Assembly: GCA_963744935.1 (NCBI GenBank)
Contig: CAVUVM010000012.1
Coordinates: 124,001 to 188,000 of the forward strand
DNA: 64,000 nucleotides
Direction of reading: 5' to 3'
Origin: Bog-473 sp963744935
GTDB lineage: Bacteria > Actinomycetota > Acidimicrobiia > Acidimicrobiales > RAAP-2
Shown here: one piece after another, positions 25,179 through 34,029 of the stretch
Numbering within the stretch: the first letter of the stretch is position 1
How the letters are laid out: every line of letters starts with the position of its first letter
Translations under genes and position numbers: made by a program
Notes under the pieces: generated by a model
What the model was told of the DNA's origin: nothing
What the model saw: only the letters and a program-made list of their open reading frames with translations
The model's database searches: none

Positions 25179-26327
25179 GTGGCTCGCGTCTACCTCGACC
25201 ACGCCAGCACCACGCCGCCACGGCCCGAGGCCCTCGCGGCGCTCGAGGCCTGGGCCCACCTCCCGCCTGGTGATCCCGGGCGCATCCACGAGGAGGGGCG
25301 CATTGTGCGTGACGCGCTCGAGACAGCGCGCGCCCAGGTGTCGGAGCTCCTCGGCGTGGTGGCGCGCCAGGTGGTGTTCACCTCGGGCGGCACCGAGGCG
25401 ATCAACGCCGCCGTCTGGGGTGCGACCCGCGCCAAGCCGGGCGCACCGGTGCTCTGCGCCGCGGTCGAGCACTCCGCGGCGCGCGACGCCTCGGCCCGCG
25501 CCGCGCCGCTCGAAGTGCTCGCGGTCGACGGGACCGGCCGCCTCGACGTGGACGCGCTGCGCGAGCGCCTCGGCACGGCGTCCCTGCCTCAACCCGCCCT
25601 GGTCCACTGCCAGTGGGCCAACCACGAGGTGGGGACCATCCAGCCGGTGCACGAGGTGGTCGACCTGTGCAAGCAGGCAGGCGTCACCGTCCATGTCGAT
25701 GCCGCGGCGGCCTGCGGCCACGTCGTCACGGACCTCGGCGCGTTGGATGCCGACCTGGTCAGCGTCAGCGCGCACAAGCTGGGGGCGGTGCCAGGAGCGG
25801 GCGCCCTGGTGGTCCGCCGGGGCAGCCGATTCGAGCCGCTGCTCGTCGGCGGTGAACAAGAGCGCGGGCGCCGGGGCGGGCTGGAGGCGGTTCCCGCGCT
25901 CCTCGCGTTTGGGGGGGTCGCCGCGGTCCTGGCTGCAGATGGTTTCCTCGCCTTGCACGACGAAGCCACCACCGCCCGGCGCTTCATAGCGCACGTGCTC
26001 AACGCGGCGCTCGCCGTCGACGGGGTCGAGATCGTCGGCCCCCCGTCGCCGCAAGACCGGCTCCCCTCGCTCGTCTGCCTCGGGGTGCATGGCGTCGAGG
26101 CCGAGCCCGTGCTGATCGGTCTCGACCGCGCTGGCGTGGCGGTCCACTCGGGGTCGGCCTGCTCGTCGGAGAGCATCGAGCCGTCGCCGGTGCTCGAGGC
26201 GATGGGCGTGGACCCGAGCCACTCGCTCCGGGTCAGCGTGGGCTGGTCGAGCACCGAGGAAGACTGCCGCGTGTTCGCCGCCACCTTCCCGCGCGTCGTG
26301 GAGGACCTGCGTTCCCTACGGGGCTGA
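25179..26327 (+). CDS. Cysteine desulfurase (NifS/IscS-like)
   Basis: 382 residues of class V PLP aminotransferases. It begins ARVYLDHASTTPP, the standard NifS start. The PLP lysine is in SVSAHKLG, the TSGGTEAINAA and VEHSAARD loops bind the cofactor, HVDAAAACGH holds the cofactor Asp, and the catalytic cysteine loop is SGSACSS. It should release sulfur from cysteine as a persulfide for Fe-S or thio-cofactor assembly. GTG start six bases after the regulator stop, same strand, so co-transcribed. Its end overlaps the convergent CcmI-like gene by 12 bases. Confidence 0.9.
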   Translation: MARVYLDHASTTPPRPEALAALEAWAHLPPGDPGRIHEEGRIVRDALETARAQVSELLGVVARQVVFTSGGTEAINAAVWGATRAKPGAPVLCAAVEHSAARDASARAAPLEVLAVDGTGRLDVDALRERLGTASLPQPALVHCQWANHEVGTIQPVHEVVDLCKQAGVTVHVDAAAACGHVVTDLGALDADLVSVSAHKLGAVPGAGALVVRRGSRFEPLLVGGEQERGRRGGLEAVPALLAFGGVAAVLAADGFLALHDEATTARRFIAHVLNAALAVDGVEIVGPPSPQDRLPSLVCLGVHGVEAEPVLIGLDRAGVAVHSGSACSSESIEPSPVLEAMGVDPSHSLRVSVGWSSTEEDCRVFAATFPRVVEDLRSLRG

Positions 26328-27206
26328 GGTCGGGGTGCCTCCGCCCGTGAAGTCGGCCGGCACGGGGACTCCCGCCGACACGTAGGCGCCGAGCACGAGG
26401 GGCTCGACCTGCGCGAGCTCGGTCTCGGGGGGGCCGTCGGCCAGGAAGTCGTTGAACTGGGCGACGGCTGCCTTGTCGTTGTGGTCCTGGTTCGCCAGCA
26501 CCAGCCCGTAGAAGAGGTGGGCCTGGTAGTAGGTGGGCGAGTCCTTGACGGCGGTCTGGATCTGGGCGCGCCCGATGCGCACCAACGACGCCACATGCGA
26601 CCGAGAACCTTGGTTCCATTCCAGATAACCGGCATAGGCCAACGCAGCGGGGTTGGACGGATCCTCGCTCAAGACTTTGTTGTACAGCACAAGCGCGCCC
26701 TCGACGTTGCCGGCGTTGTTGAGGGAGAGAGCCTGCTGCAACTGCTCTTCGATCTGCTGGGCCTGCGTTTGGGTGACGCTGCCAGAAGAAGCCTGACCCG
26801 GTTGGCGCGCCTGCACGAAGTGCGCCACCAAGATGACCGCCCCGAGCACGATGAACCCGCAGGCGACCACGATCCCGATCCGGCGCCATAGTGGCATCCG
26901 CCTCCCCGGCGCGTCGGTGACCGGTGCACCGTCTGCCCACGAGTTCGAAACCGCGGGTGGCGCGTTGTCGGCATCGGCCGCGGCGCGGCCGATGAGGGCG
27001 CCGAGCTCGGCTTCCACCTCGGCCAGCCGGGCCGAGTCCCGCGCCACCAAGAGCGCGTGGTCCTCGTCGGAGAGGTCGCCGGCCTCGTGCTCGCGCGCCG
27101 CGTCGTCGAGGGAGCGGCGCAGGAAGTCACGCTCGTCTGCGAGGTGCCAGTGCTCGTCGCCTTCCGAGGAGGGACGGTCGACTGCGGGCGAGTCCTCCAC
27201 CTTCAT
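26316..27206 (-). CDS. ccmI: CcmI-like TPR protein of cytochrome c maturation
   Basis: 296 residues: a CcmI-type N-terminal region (about 18-75, ERDFLRRSLDDAAREHEAGDLSDEDHALL), one transmembrane helix (about 108-132) and an extracytoplasmic tetratricopeptide region. In other bacteria CcmI holds apocytochrome c for the CcmF heme lyase. It is the last gene of the minus-strand ccm operon, 14 bases after ccmH. Symbol assigned from context and architecture rather than strong identity. ATG 27206 is taken; upstream codons lack family resemblance. Confidence 0.72.
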   Translation of the reverse strand: MKVEDSPAVDRPSSEGDEHWHLADERDFLRRSLDDAAREHEAGDLSDEDHALLVARDSARLAEVEAELGALIGRAAADADNAPPAVSNSWADGAPVTDAPGRRMPLWRRIGIVVACGFIVLGAVILVAHFVQARQPGQASSGSVTQTQAQQIEEQLQQALSLNNAGNVEGALVLYNKVLSEDPSNPAALAYAGYLEWNQGSRSHVASLVRIGRAQIQTAVKDSPTYYQAHLFYGLVLANQDHNDKAAVAQFNDFLADGPPETELAQVEPLVLGAYVSAGVPVPADFTGGGTPTSAP

Positions 27207-27219
27207 CGCACCGCCACCT

Positions 27220-27702
27220 TCATGACACCGGCTCGTTCTCGCGCGGCTCGCTCTGTCCGGGAGCGGTCTCGACGCGCAAGGAGTCAAAGGCGCGGCTCCG
27301 GCGCCAGAACAGGACGCCGACGCCGGCGACCACCGCGACGCCGAGCACCAGGGGGATGATCCAGATCAGGGGCACGCCCCCGGCGTCGGGCGGCACGAGG
27401 AGGATGGCGGGACCGTACTGGGAGACCAACACCTGGTCGATGTCGGCGGTGGAGCGGCCATCGGCCACCATGCTCTCGATCTGATGCCGCACGGCGATCG
27501 CCGTCGAGGCGTTCGACTGGGCGACGGAGAGGTCGGTGCACGAGGGGCACCGCACCCCGGCCTCGATGGCGGCGGCGCGCTGTGGCGCCGTCTGTGGCGA
27601 GCGGTCGAAGACGCCGCTGCCGATCACCAGGGCCACGGCGAGGACGACGAGCGGGAGGCCGGCCCTCACCCACAGCGGCAGGGACGAACGGTGCTCAGCC
27701 AT
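27220..27702 (-). CDS. ccmH: Cytochrome c maturation protein CcmH
   Basis: 160 residues: N-terminal signal/anchor helix (about 11-30), periplasmic-side domain with the thiol motif RCPSC (about residues 51-55), and a second helix (about 110-130). The family motif R-C-x-x-C reduces apocytochrome cysteines before heme attachment. YGPAILLVPP is also conserved in CcmH/CycL. Overlaps the ccmG end by eight bases and precedes ccmI. Confidence 0.88.
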   Translation of the reverse strand: MAEHRSSLPLWVRAGLPLVVLAVALVIGSGVFDRSPQTAPQRAAAIEAGVRCPSCTDLSVAQSNASTAIAVRHQIESMVADGRSTADIDQVLVSQYGPAILLVPPDAGGVPLIWIIPLVLGVAVVAGVGVLFWRRSRAFDSLRVETAPGQSEPRENEPVS

Positions 27703-28264
27703 CCGACGCCTGCTCGGCGCGAGCGCTCGCGAGCGCCGAGTCGAGGTTCTGTTGGGTCGCCGGCCCCTCGAGCACGGCGGTGACCCGGCCCGCCGGGTCG
27801 ATCACGACGGTGGTCGGCGGTCCCGTCACCCCGTAGTGATCGGCGATGGCGCCGCCGGGATCCCCGATGGCCGGCCACAGGTCGCCGTTGGTGCGCAGGA
27901 AGCCGCGCGCGCTGGCGTCGGAGTCGTGGAAGACGATGCTCACCATGTCGGCCCCGTCGTCGCGGTGCACCTGCTCGTAGTGGAAGCGGGACAGGTCGGG
28001 CGCCTCCTGCTGGCACGGCGTGCACCAGCTGGCGAAGAAGTTGACCACGACGTAGTGCCCGCGCAGCGACACCAACGAGACGGGCGCGCCGGTGCTCAGG
28101 TCCCGGCCCGAGAAGGCGGGTGCGGCCTGGCCGATCAACGGGCTCGAGACGGTGGTCGCCGCCTGCGGCGTCCGGGTGGCGAGCACGATACCCACGACGA
28201 CGAGGGCGGCGAGGACGGCACCCGCCACCCAGCGGGTCGTGTGGCGGCGCCGGCGCTCGGTCAC
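27695..28264 (-). CDS. ccmG: Thiol:disulfide oxidoreductase CcmG/ResA/TlpA-like
   Basis: 189 residues, one N-terminal anchor helix (about 12-30) and a thioredoxin-like domain. The redox motif is FFASWCTPCQQEAPDL; the cis-proline loop is GVTGPPTTVVIDPAG. Keeps apocytochrome c cysteines reduced outside the membrane, probably taking electrons from a CcdA-like protein such as the one at 35.5 kb. Start overlaps the ccmF stop by four bases. Confidence 0.88.
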   Translation of the reverse strand: MTERRRRHTTRWVAGAVLAALVVVGIVLATRTPQAATTVSSPLIGQAAPAFSGRDLSTGAPVSLVSLRGHYVVVNFFASWCTPCQQEAPDLSRFHYEQVHRDDGADMVSIVFHDSDASARGFLRTNGDLWPAIGDPGGAIADHYGVTGPPTTVVIDPAGRVTAVLEGPATQQNLDSALASARAEQASDG

Positions 28265-30351
28265 GCCGGCTCCACGCCGCGTGCGACGAGCGCGCCGACC
28301 GGCTCGGGCGCGGTCTCACGCTCGCGCGGCGCGCCGGGCTCGGCCCCCGTGACGATCGCGGCCGGGGCCGAGGCCGGGTCGGTGGCCCGGCGGCGCGTGC
28401 CCGGCACCAACGCCAGCAGGCCGCCCACCCCGATCAGCAGTCCCCCGGCCCACAGCCAGGCGACGAGCGGCTCGATCACGACGCCGATCGCCACCGAACC
28501 GCTCGGCAGGTTGTTGATGGCCAGGTTGCCCGAGGTGTTCCCGAGCCCGCCCACGGCGTCGAAGGTCAGGTACACGTCTTGGAAGAATCCCGAGTCGATC
28601 GCGGGCGTCCCCACGACGGCCAGGCCGCTGCCGAAGCTGGTCGTGGCCGGGGTGAACACCCCATCGTCGACCTTCACGACCGCCTCTTGCGCAGTGCGCG
28701 ACGGCGTCGTGACGGTGCGCAACCCCTCGAACTCGAATCGATGGCCGTCGTAGGTGACCACCTCGCCCCGGTGGAACGCCAGCTCGGCCTGATGGCGGTA
28801 CGAGGTGGCGGCGATGACACCCACCGCCAAGAGCACCACGCCGAGGTGCACGACCATCCCGCCGTTGGCGCGCCCGACCAAGCCCCTCCACCAGCCCACG
28901 CGACGCGCCAGCGCGGCCCGCACCGAGAGCACCAGTGCGCGGGCGGCCGTCGCCGCGGCCATGGCGGCGAGGCCGAAGCCGATGAGCGTGGCGAAGCCGC
29001 GCAGACCGAAGGCCACGCAGAGCACGACCGTTGCGACGCCGACCCACACGGGGACGGCGAGACGCTGCCACAACACCGCCCCACTCATCTTGCGCCAGCT
29101 CAGCACCGGTGCCACGGCCATGAGGAAGAGGAGCGTGAGGCCGGCCGGGATGGCGACCGTGTTGAAGAAGGGCGCGCCGACGGTGACCTGCTGCGCGGTG
29201 ACGGCCTCGTAGAGGAGCGGGTACACCGTGCCGAGCAGGACGACGAAGGCGAACCCGACGAAGACGACGTTGTTGAGGAGGAACGCGCCCTCGCGGCCGA
29301 GCGGCGCGTCGATCCCTCCCGGTGAGCGTAAACGGTCGCCGCGCCAGGCGATCAGCCCGAAGCCGACGATGACCACCGCGAAGAAGAAGCCGATGAGCAA
29401 CGGGCCGAGGTCGGACTCCGAGAACGAGTGCACCGAGACGATCACCCCCGAGCGCGTCAGGAAGGTCCCGAGGATGGTGAGGGCGAAGGTCGCGATCGAC
29501 AGCGACAGGTTCCACACCCGCATCAGGCCGCGCCGCTCCTGGACGAGGACAGAGTGCAGGTAGGCGGTGCCGCAGAGCCACGGCAGGAGCGCGGCGTTCT
29601 CCACGGGGTCCCAGCCCCAGAAGCCGCCCCAGCCGAGCACCTGGTAGGACCACCAGGCACCGAGGACGATCCCGACCGACAAGAAGGTGAAGGCCACCAG
29701 CGTCCAGCGCCGGCACTCGATCTGCCAGCGGTCACCCACCCGACCCGTCGCCAGCATGCCGATGGCGAAGGCGAACGGCACCGTGAACACCACGAAGCCC
29801 ACATAGAGGAGCGGTGGGTGGATGGCCACCAGCGGATTGTCCTGGAGCAGCGAGTTCGGCCCCAGCCCCTGGGTGGCGCCCGATGCGGTCAGGAAGGGAT
29901 TGGCCGGCCCGATCATCAACCCGAAGAAGAAGGCGGACACGAGGTAGAGGACGAGCGTCGCGTAACGGATCACCGGGTCCGAGGCCTGGCGTCGGTAGCG
30001 CCACACGAAGACGGTGCAGACCACGGCGAGGATGAGGCCCCACAACAGGATGGAGCCGGCGAGAGCCGACCACATCCCGGTGATGGAGTAGAGCAGCGGA
30101 GTGACGGTGCTGTTGTTTCCGGCGACGAAGACCAGCGCGAAGTCGTGGGTGATCAGCGCGTGTTCCATGGCCCCGGTGGCCAACAGCGCTCCAACGAGCA
30201 GCACCGGCGCGAAGAGCCGGCCGTCGCCCGTCCGGCGGGACGTGGGAGCACCACCTCGGCGGGCCAGTCCGGCCACCGTCATCGCGGCGCCCACGAGGCA
30301 GGCAACGAAGGCGAGCCAGATCCCGATTGTGCCGAGCTGTGCGTCGACCAT
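28261..30351 (-). CDS. ccmF: Cytochrome c heme lyase CcmF
   Basis: 696 residues with about 14-15 membrane segments. The tryptophan-rich WWD motif reads VLGWGGFWGWDPVENAALLPW; flanking histidines (HPPLLYVGF) and the ENPF-like LVAIHPP region fit heme handling. CcmF joins heme from holo-CcmE to apocytochrome c. The C-terminal soluble loop (about 560-650) is the family's extracytoplasmic domain. One-base overlap with ccmE (ATG 30351). Confidence 0.92.
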   Translation of the reverse strand: MVDAQLGTIGIWLAFVACLVGAAMTVAGLARRGGAPTSRRTGDGRLFAPVLLVGALLATGAMEHALITHDFALVFVAGNNSTVTPLLYSITGMWSALAGSILLWGLILAVVCTVFVWRYRRQASDPVIRYATLVLYLVSAFFFGLMIGPANPFLTASGATQGLGPNSLLQDNPLVAIHPPLLYVGFVVFTVPFAFAIGMLATGRVGDRWQIECRRWTLVAFTFLSVGIVLGAWWSYQVLGWGGFWGWDPVENAALLPWLCGTAYLHSVLVQERRGLMRVWNLSLSIATFALTILGTFLTRSGVIVSVHSFSESDLGPLLIGFFFAVVIVGFGLIAWRGDRLRSPGGIDAPLGREGAFLLNNVVFVGFAFVVLLGTVYPLLYEAVTAQQVTVGAPFFNTVAIPAGLTLLFLMAVAPVLSWRKMSGAVLWQRLAVPVWVGVATVVLCVAFGLRGFATLIGFGLAAMAAATAARALVLSVRAALARRVGWWRGLVGRANGGMVVHLGVVLLAVGVIAATSYRHQAELAFHRGEVVTYDGHRFEFEGLRTVTTPSRTAQEAVVKVDDGVFTPATTSFGSGLAVVGTPAIDSGFFQDVYLTFDAVGGLGNTSGNLAINNLPSGSVAIGVVIEPLVAWLWAGGLLIGVGGLLALVPGTRRRATDPASAPAAIVTGAEPGAPRERETAPEPVGALVARGVEPA

Positions 30352-30869
30352 CAGCAGACGGAGCCCGTCGACTTCACCTTGACCCGGCTCGGGTACTGGG
30401 CGATGTAGGTCTCGGAATGCTTGACCATGATGGTGTTGGACTCGAACGCGGTCGAAGCCGCCGAGGCGAAGTGGCCCACCACAACCACGGGGATCCGGGG
30501 CTGGAAGAGCTGCGGCGGGCTGCCGGTGTTCGTCACGTGAATGTACTTGGGCCCCTGGCAGATGAGGAACTCGGTGCCGGCCGTCGTTGGGTGGATGCTG
30601 CCCGGGACCACCGTGCCTTCGAGGCGGAACGTCTGCGTTCCGAGCGAGGTCTTGTGGGCCAGCGCCTGGTCGACGGTGTCGAAGTAGTCGAGGGAGCTGC
30701 CCACCCCCTCGACGAGCAAGAAGACGAGGGCGACCGCCAGCAGGACGAACACGACGAGCACGCGCCGACTGGTCCGGCGCCGCTTGGCCGGCGGCACGGC
30801 CGGGCCCGCCGGGGCCTCGGACGACGGCGGGGTGGGCGGGCTCGACGCGGTGGTTGCGGTGCCGGTCAC
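30351..30869 (-). CDS. ccmE: Heme chaperone CcmE
   Basis: 172 residues: a Ser/Pro/Ala-rich cytoplasmic tail, one transmembrane helix (about 37-55) and a beta-barrel domain. The covalent heme-binding histidine is conserved in IMVKHSETYIAQYP (H-x3-Y), so this is the His form rather than the Cys variant known from some anaerobes. Binds heme delivered by CcmC and passes it to CcmF. GTG 30869 overlaps the ccmD stop (GTGA). Confidence 0.9.
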   Translation of the reverse strand: MTGTATTASSPPTPPSSEAPAGPAVPPAKRRRTSRRVLVVFVLLAVALVFLLVEGVGSSLDYFDTVDQALAHKTSLGTQTFRLEGTVVPGSIHPTTAGTEFLICQGPKYIHVTNTGSPPQLFQPRIPVVVVGHFASAASTAFESNTIMVKHSETYIAQYPSRVKVKSTGSVC

Positions 30870-31024
30870 GACCGCTCGCCGTCGTCGGCGACCGTGTGGG
30901 GCTCGAGCGGCGCGTCCGAGGCTCGCAGCGCCCGCTCCCAGCGGCGGCGGCGCAGCACCAGGCCGACGGCGTAGAGGAACGTGCCGCCGAGGGCCGCCAC
31001 GTACCCGGCGTCGACGTAGCTCAC
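30866..31024 (-). CDS. ccmD: CcmD-like small membrane protein
   Basis: 52 residues from GTG 31024: MSYVDAGYVAALGGTFLYAV then a basic RRRRWER, the CcmD pattern of one helix followed by an arginine-rich cytoplasmic end. It sits between ccmC and ccmE with GTGA overlaps at both ends, the usual ccmD position. It helps hold CcmE to the CcmABC complex. The gene is shorter than usual gene-caller cut-offs and is only seen inside a longer antisense-compatible frame. Confidence 0.75.
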   Translation of the reverse strand: MSYVDAGYVAALGGTFLYAVGLVLRRRRWERALRASDAPLEPHTVADDGERS

Positions 31025-31845
31025 GTCGTACCGCCTGACTGGCTGAACTCGTCGGCGTCCTCGCTCCAGCGCTCGGCCAGCGACACTTCGAGCTCCTGGT
31101 CGCCGACGGCGTCCTCGAGCACCTCGATCCGGTAGCGCATGGCCAGCAACCACACGAAGACCAGTGAGAACGCGACGAAGCTGAGCAGCATCGCCCAGAG
31201 CATCGAGCCGTGGACGTGCAGCTGGAAGCCGGGGTCCAAGATGGTGCCGCCCTGGTGCAGCGTGTTCCACCAGTCGACCGAGAAGTGCACGATCGGGATG
31301 TCGATGGCGATGAGCAGCGCGGCCACCGCGCAACGACGGGCCCGCACCGCCAGGTCGGCCGGGACGCGGCGCAGGGCCAAGTAGCCGATCTCGAGCAGCA
31401 GCAACAGGGCGGTCGAGGTCAGCCGGGCGTCCCAGGTCCACCACACGCCCCACACCGGCCGTCCCCACAGCGACCCGGTCACCAGCGTCAGGGCGGAGAA
31501 CACCGCGCCGACCTCGACGGAAGCGGCGGCGAGGCGGTCCCAGAACAGCGAGCGGGTCCGCGGCCAGAGGTAGAGCAGGCTGCCGCCCGCCGCGACGATG
31601 CCCACCCAGTAGAGCGCGACGGTCGCGACGGCGGGATGGATATAGAGCAGCCGGGCCAGGTTGCCCTGCACCCGGTCCGGCGGGGTCACCCAGAGCCCGA
31701 GCCAGACCGTGCACGCGAGGGAGACGACGGCCAGCACGCCGACCACCGTCAACCAGCGCGGGCGCCACTGCCGTGGCACCGGCGGCTCGGTCCGCAGCGC
31801 ACTGGTGGCGAGGCCGGGGGAATCGGGGATGTCGAGTTTGCTCAC
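31021..31845 (-). CDS. ccmC: Heme exporter/handling protein CcmC
   Basis: 274 residues with six membrane helices. The heme-handling tryptophan motif is WGRPVWGVWWTWDARLTS, flanked by histidines in YIHPAVATVALYW and LHVHGSMLWAMLL, as expected for CcmC, which loads heme on CcmE. GTG 31845 overlaps the ccmB stop (GTGA), and its own stop overlaps ccmD. The acidic C-terminal tail (EDADEFSQSGG) is an extension. Confidence 0.9.
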   Translation of the reverse strand: MSKLDIPDSPGLATSALRTEPPVPRQWRPRWLTVVGVLAVVSLACTVWLGLWVTPPDRVQGNLARLLYIHPAVATVALYWVGIVAAGGSLLYLWPRTRSLFWDRLAAASVEVGAVFSALTLVTGSLWGRPVWGVWWTWDARLTSTALLLLLEIGYLALRRVPADLAVRARRCAVAALLIAIDIPIVHFSVDWWNTLHQGGTILDPGFQLHVHGSMLWAMLLSFVAFSLVFVWLLAMRYRIEVLEDAVGDQELEVSLAERWSEDADEFSQSGGTT

Positions 31846-32510
31846 GCCGCCTCCTGGAGCGGTCCGTAGAGGACGACCCCCACGACGAGGTAGATCACGG
31901 CGAAGGGCGCGAGGATCTTGAGCCACTGGGTGCCCGACGACGAGGCTCCGCTCAGCGCGGCCTGCCACGCCTTGGACCCGGCCAGCAGCACCGGCGCCAG
32001 CACCGGCAACACCAAGAGGGGGAGCAGGGTGTCGCGCACGCGCAGCCCGGCGGAGAGCGCGCCGTAGAGCACGCCCGCACAGGCGAGCCCGACCGTCGCC
32101 AGCAAGCTGGCGACCACGGCCAACCAGACCACGTGGACCCGCACGTCGAAGAGGAACGTCACCCCGGCCCAGAGCACGAGTTGCAGCGCCAGCAGCTGGA
32201 GCCCGATGGCCGCCGCCTTACCCAAGAAGATGCCCGCCGGGTCGATGCCAGAGAGGCGCAGCCCGTCGCGCGTCCCCTCGCCGGATTCGACCGCGACGCT
32301 TCTCTGAATGGCGAGCACCGTCGAAAAGAGCAAGGCGACCCAGAAGATCCCGGGTGCCGCGTGCTGCAGCGAGGACTTGTCGGGACCGATGGCGAACGCC
32401 AGCAATACCAAGACGAGGAAGGCGAAGGGGACGACTTGCCACAGGCCGACGCGCGAGCGCGCCTCGATGCGCAGGTCCTTGCCCGCCACGAGCACCGCGT
32501 CATGCCACAT
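31842..32510 (-). CDS. ccmB: ABC permease subunit CcmB
   Basis: 222 residues with six membrane segments; MWHDAVLVAGKDLRIEARSR is the CcmB N-terminus and VAVESGEGTRDGLRLSGI the conserved cytoplasmic loop that contacts CcmA. With CcmA it forms the ATPase that frees holo-CcmE from CcmC. Its start lies inside the ccmA end (11-base overlap). Confidence 0.88.
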   Translation of the reverse strand: MWHDAVLVAGKDLRIEARSRVGLWQVVPFAFLVLVLLAFAIGPDKSSLQHAAPGIFWVALLFSTVLAIQRSVAVESGEGTRDGLRLSGIDPAGIFLGKAAAIGLQLLALQLVLWAGVTFLFDVRVHVVWLAVVASLLATVGLACAGVLYGALSAGLRVRDTLLPLLVLPVLAPVLLAGSKAWQAALSGASSSGTQWLKILAPFAVIYLVVGVVLYGPLQEAA

Positions 32511-33231
32511 GCGTGGCCCCCGTCGTATTCGATGCCTCGCCGGTCGCGGGCGACGGCACGGCCGTGAGCGTTCCGCGGCGACCGCCCGGCTCTTGGCCCG
32601 TCACCCGGCCACCGCCCATCGACACGACGCGGTCGGCCAGCGGGACAGAGAGCTGTGGCTCGTGCGAGGAGAGCAGCACCGTCGCGCCGTCGGCGACGGC
32701 CTCGGCGATGAGCTGTCCGAGCAGGGCACGGGAGGCAGCGTCGAGACCGGCGTGCGGCTCGTCGAGCAGCCAGAGCGCGGGCCGGCGCGCCACGAGCGCG
32801 GCCAGGGCGACGCGGCGACGTTGCCCGGCTGAGAGCCGGCCAGCCGGCGTGGTGCGCAGCCGTCCCGTCAGCCCTACCCGCTCGAGCGCGTCGTCGGCAC
32901 CCGAGGCGGCGAGGCCGAGGGCGCGGACGGCGAACCGGACGTTCTCCGCCGCATTGAGGTCGTCGTAGAGAGGCGCGGCATGTCCCAAGAGGCCGACGTA
33001 GCGGCGCACCGCGGTGTGGTCCGCGGTGAGGTCGACCCCGAGGACCGTCGCCTCGCCCGAGGTGACGGGCAAAAGCCCAGCACACGCACGAAGCAGGCTG
33101 GTCTTGCCGGCGCCGTTGGGGCCCATGACAACCACGACCTCCCGCTGGTCGAGGGTGAGGTCGACCCCGGCGAGGGCGGGGAAGCGGCCGGCGAGCGCGA
33201 CCGCGGCGCGGAGGTGAACAACAGGGGCCAT
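32500..33231 (-). CDS. ccmA: ABC ATPase subunit CcmA
   Basis: 243 residues from ATG 33231. Walker A is GPNGAGKTSLLRACAGLL, signature LSAGQRRRVALAALV, Walker B LWLLDEPHAGLD, H-loop SSHEP. The ATG is preceded by GGGGAGG (tight spacing) and TACCAT ten bases upstream, so independent initiation is likely. The frame is open upstream through a methyltransferase with no stop between, so a methyltransferase-CcmA fusion of about 500 residues could also be made. The C-terminal 25 residues are an unusual Gly/Thr-rich tail. Confidence 0.88.
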   Translation of the reverse strand: MAPVVHLRAAVALAGRFPALAGVDLTLDQREVVVVMGPNGAGKTSLLRACAGLLPVTSGEATVLGVDLTADHTAVRRYVGLLGHAAPLYDDLNAAENVRFAVRALGLAASGADDALERVGLTGRLRTTPAGRLSAGQRRRVALAALVARRPALWLLDEPHAGLDAASRALLGQLIAEAVADGATVLLSSHEPQLSVPLADRVVSMGGGRVTGQEPGGRRGTLTAVPSPATGEASNTTGATHVA

Positions 33232-34012
33232 GGCCTCCCCAATGGTAGGGGGGGTGGGTCCCGGGGTTCCAAGCGGGGCCCGCCCGCCCGGACCCCGGCC
33301 GCTCGAGCGCGTCGCCCAGACCCAGACGGCGCTGAAGGGCCAGTGCCGATAGCGCTCCCAGCTGGGCTTCAGCTCGATGAGTTGCTCCCCGACCAGCCCC
33401 TCGTGGAGCTCGACGGCCGCCAGCCCCGCGGCGGCGCCCGCCGCCACGTGCACTCCGGGGAGATGGACGTGGGTCTCGATGGCGACAGGCCCACCCGGCG
33501 TGTCGAAGTGGGTGGGCATCCCGACCGCCATGACGAAGAAGGGGTGTACGCCGACGATGACGAACCAGCCGCCGGGCGCCAGCAGCCGAGCGGCCTCGGC
33601 GTAGAGGGGGACGAGGTCCGCCAGGTGTTCGTCCACCAGGCTGCACACCACGAGGTCGTACGAGCCCGGATCGAGCCCCGTGGCGCGCACGTCGGCCTCC
33701 ACCAGCCGGTCGTGCACGCCACGCCGGCGCGCCAGATCGAGCATCTCGGGCGTCAGGTCGACGCCGTCGATGCGGACGTCGCTGCGCGCGTCGCCGCGGG
33801 CGCGGAGCCAGGCCGCCGTGCGACCCGAGCCACACCCGAGGTCGGCGATCCGGCGCAGCGCGCGCCAGGGAACCGAGTCGATCCGCTCGAGCAATACGAG
33901 GTCCATCGCGTCGTCGACGGTGTCCTCGTAGGTGGGCGCCCAGGCGGCGTATCCCCTCCCGCGTCCCGATGGTCCCGTAGTGCCGTTGGTCAAACGGGGC
34001 GAACTCAGCCAT
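33232..34012 (-). CDS. Class I SAM methyltransferase, frameshifted at 5' end and reading into ccmA
   Basis: Starting ATG 34012 the first 20 residues (MAEFAPFDQRHYGTIGTREG) are in one frame; the rest (YAAWAPTYEDTVDDAMDL, then IADLGCGSGRTAAWLR and GVDLTPEMLDLARRRG) is in the next. Removing one G from the run at 33953-33956 joins them into the N-terminus this family normally has. The SAM motif and acidic GVDLTPEM are intact. The reading frame has no stop before the ccmA ATG: after HWPFSAVWVWATR it continues through a Gly/Pro-rich linker. Substrate unknown. TTG 33993 would be the only start in the downstream frame. Confidence 0.68.
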
Positions 34013-34029
34013 GTCAGAGCCCGGCGGGC

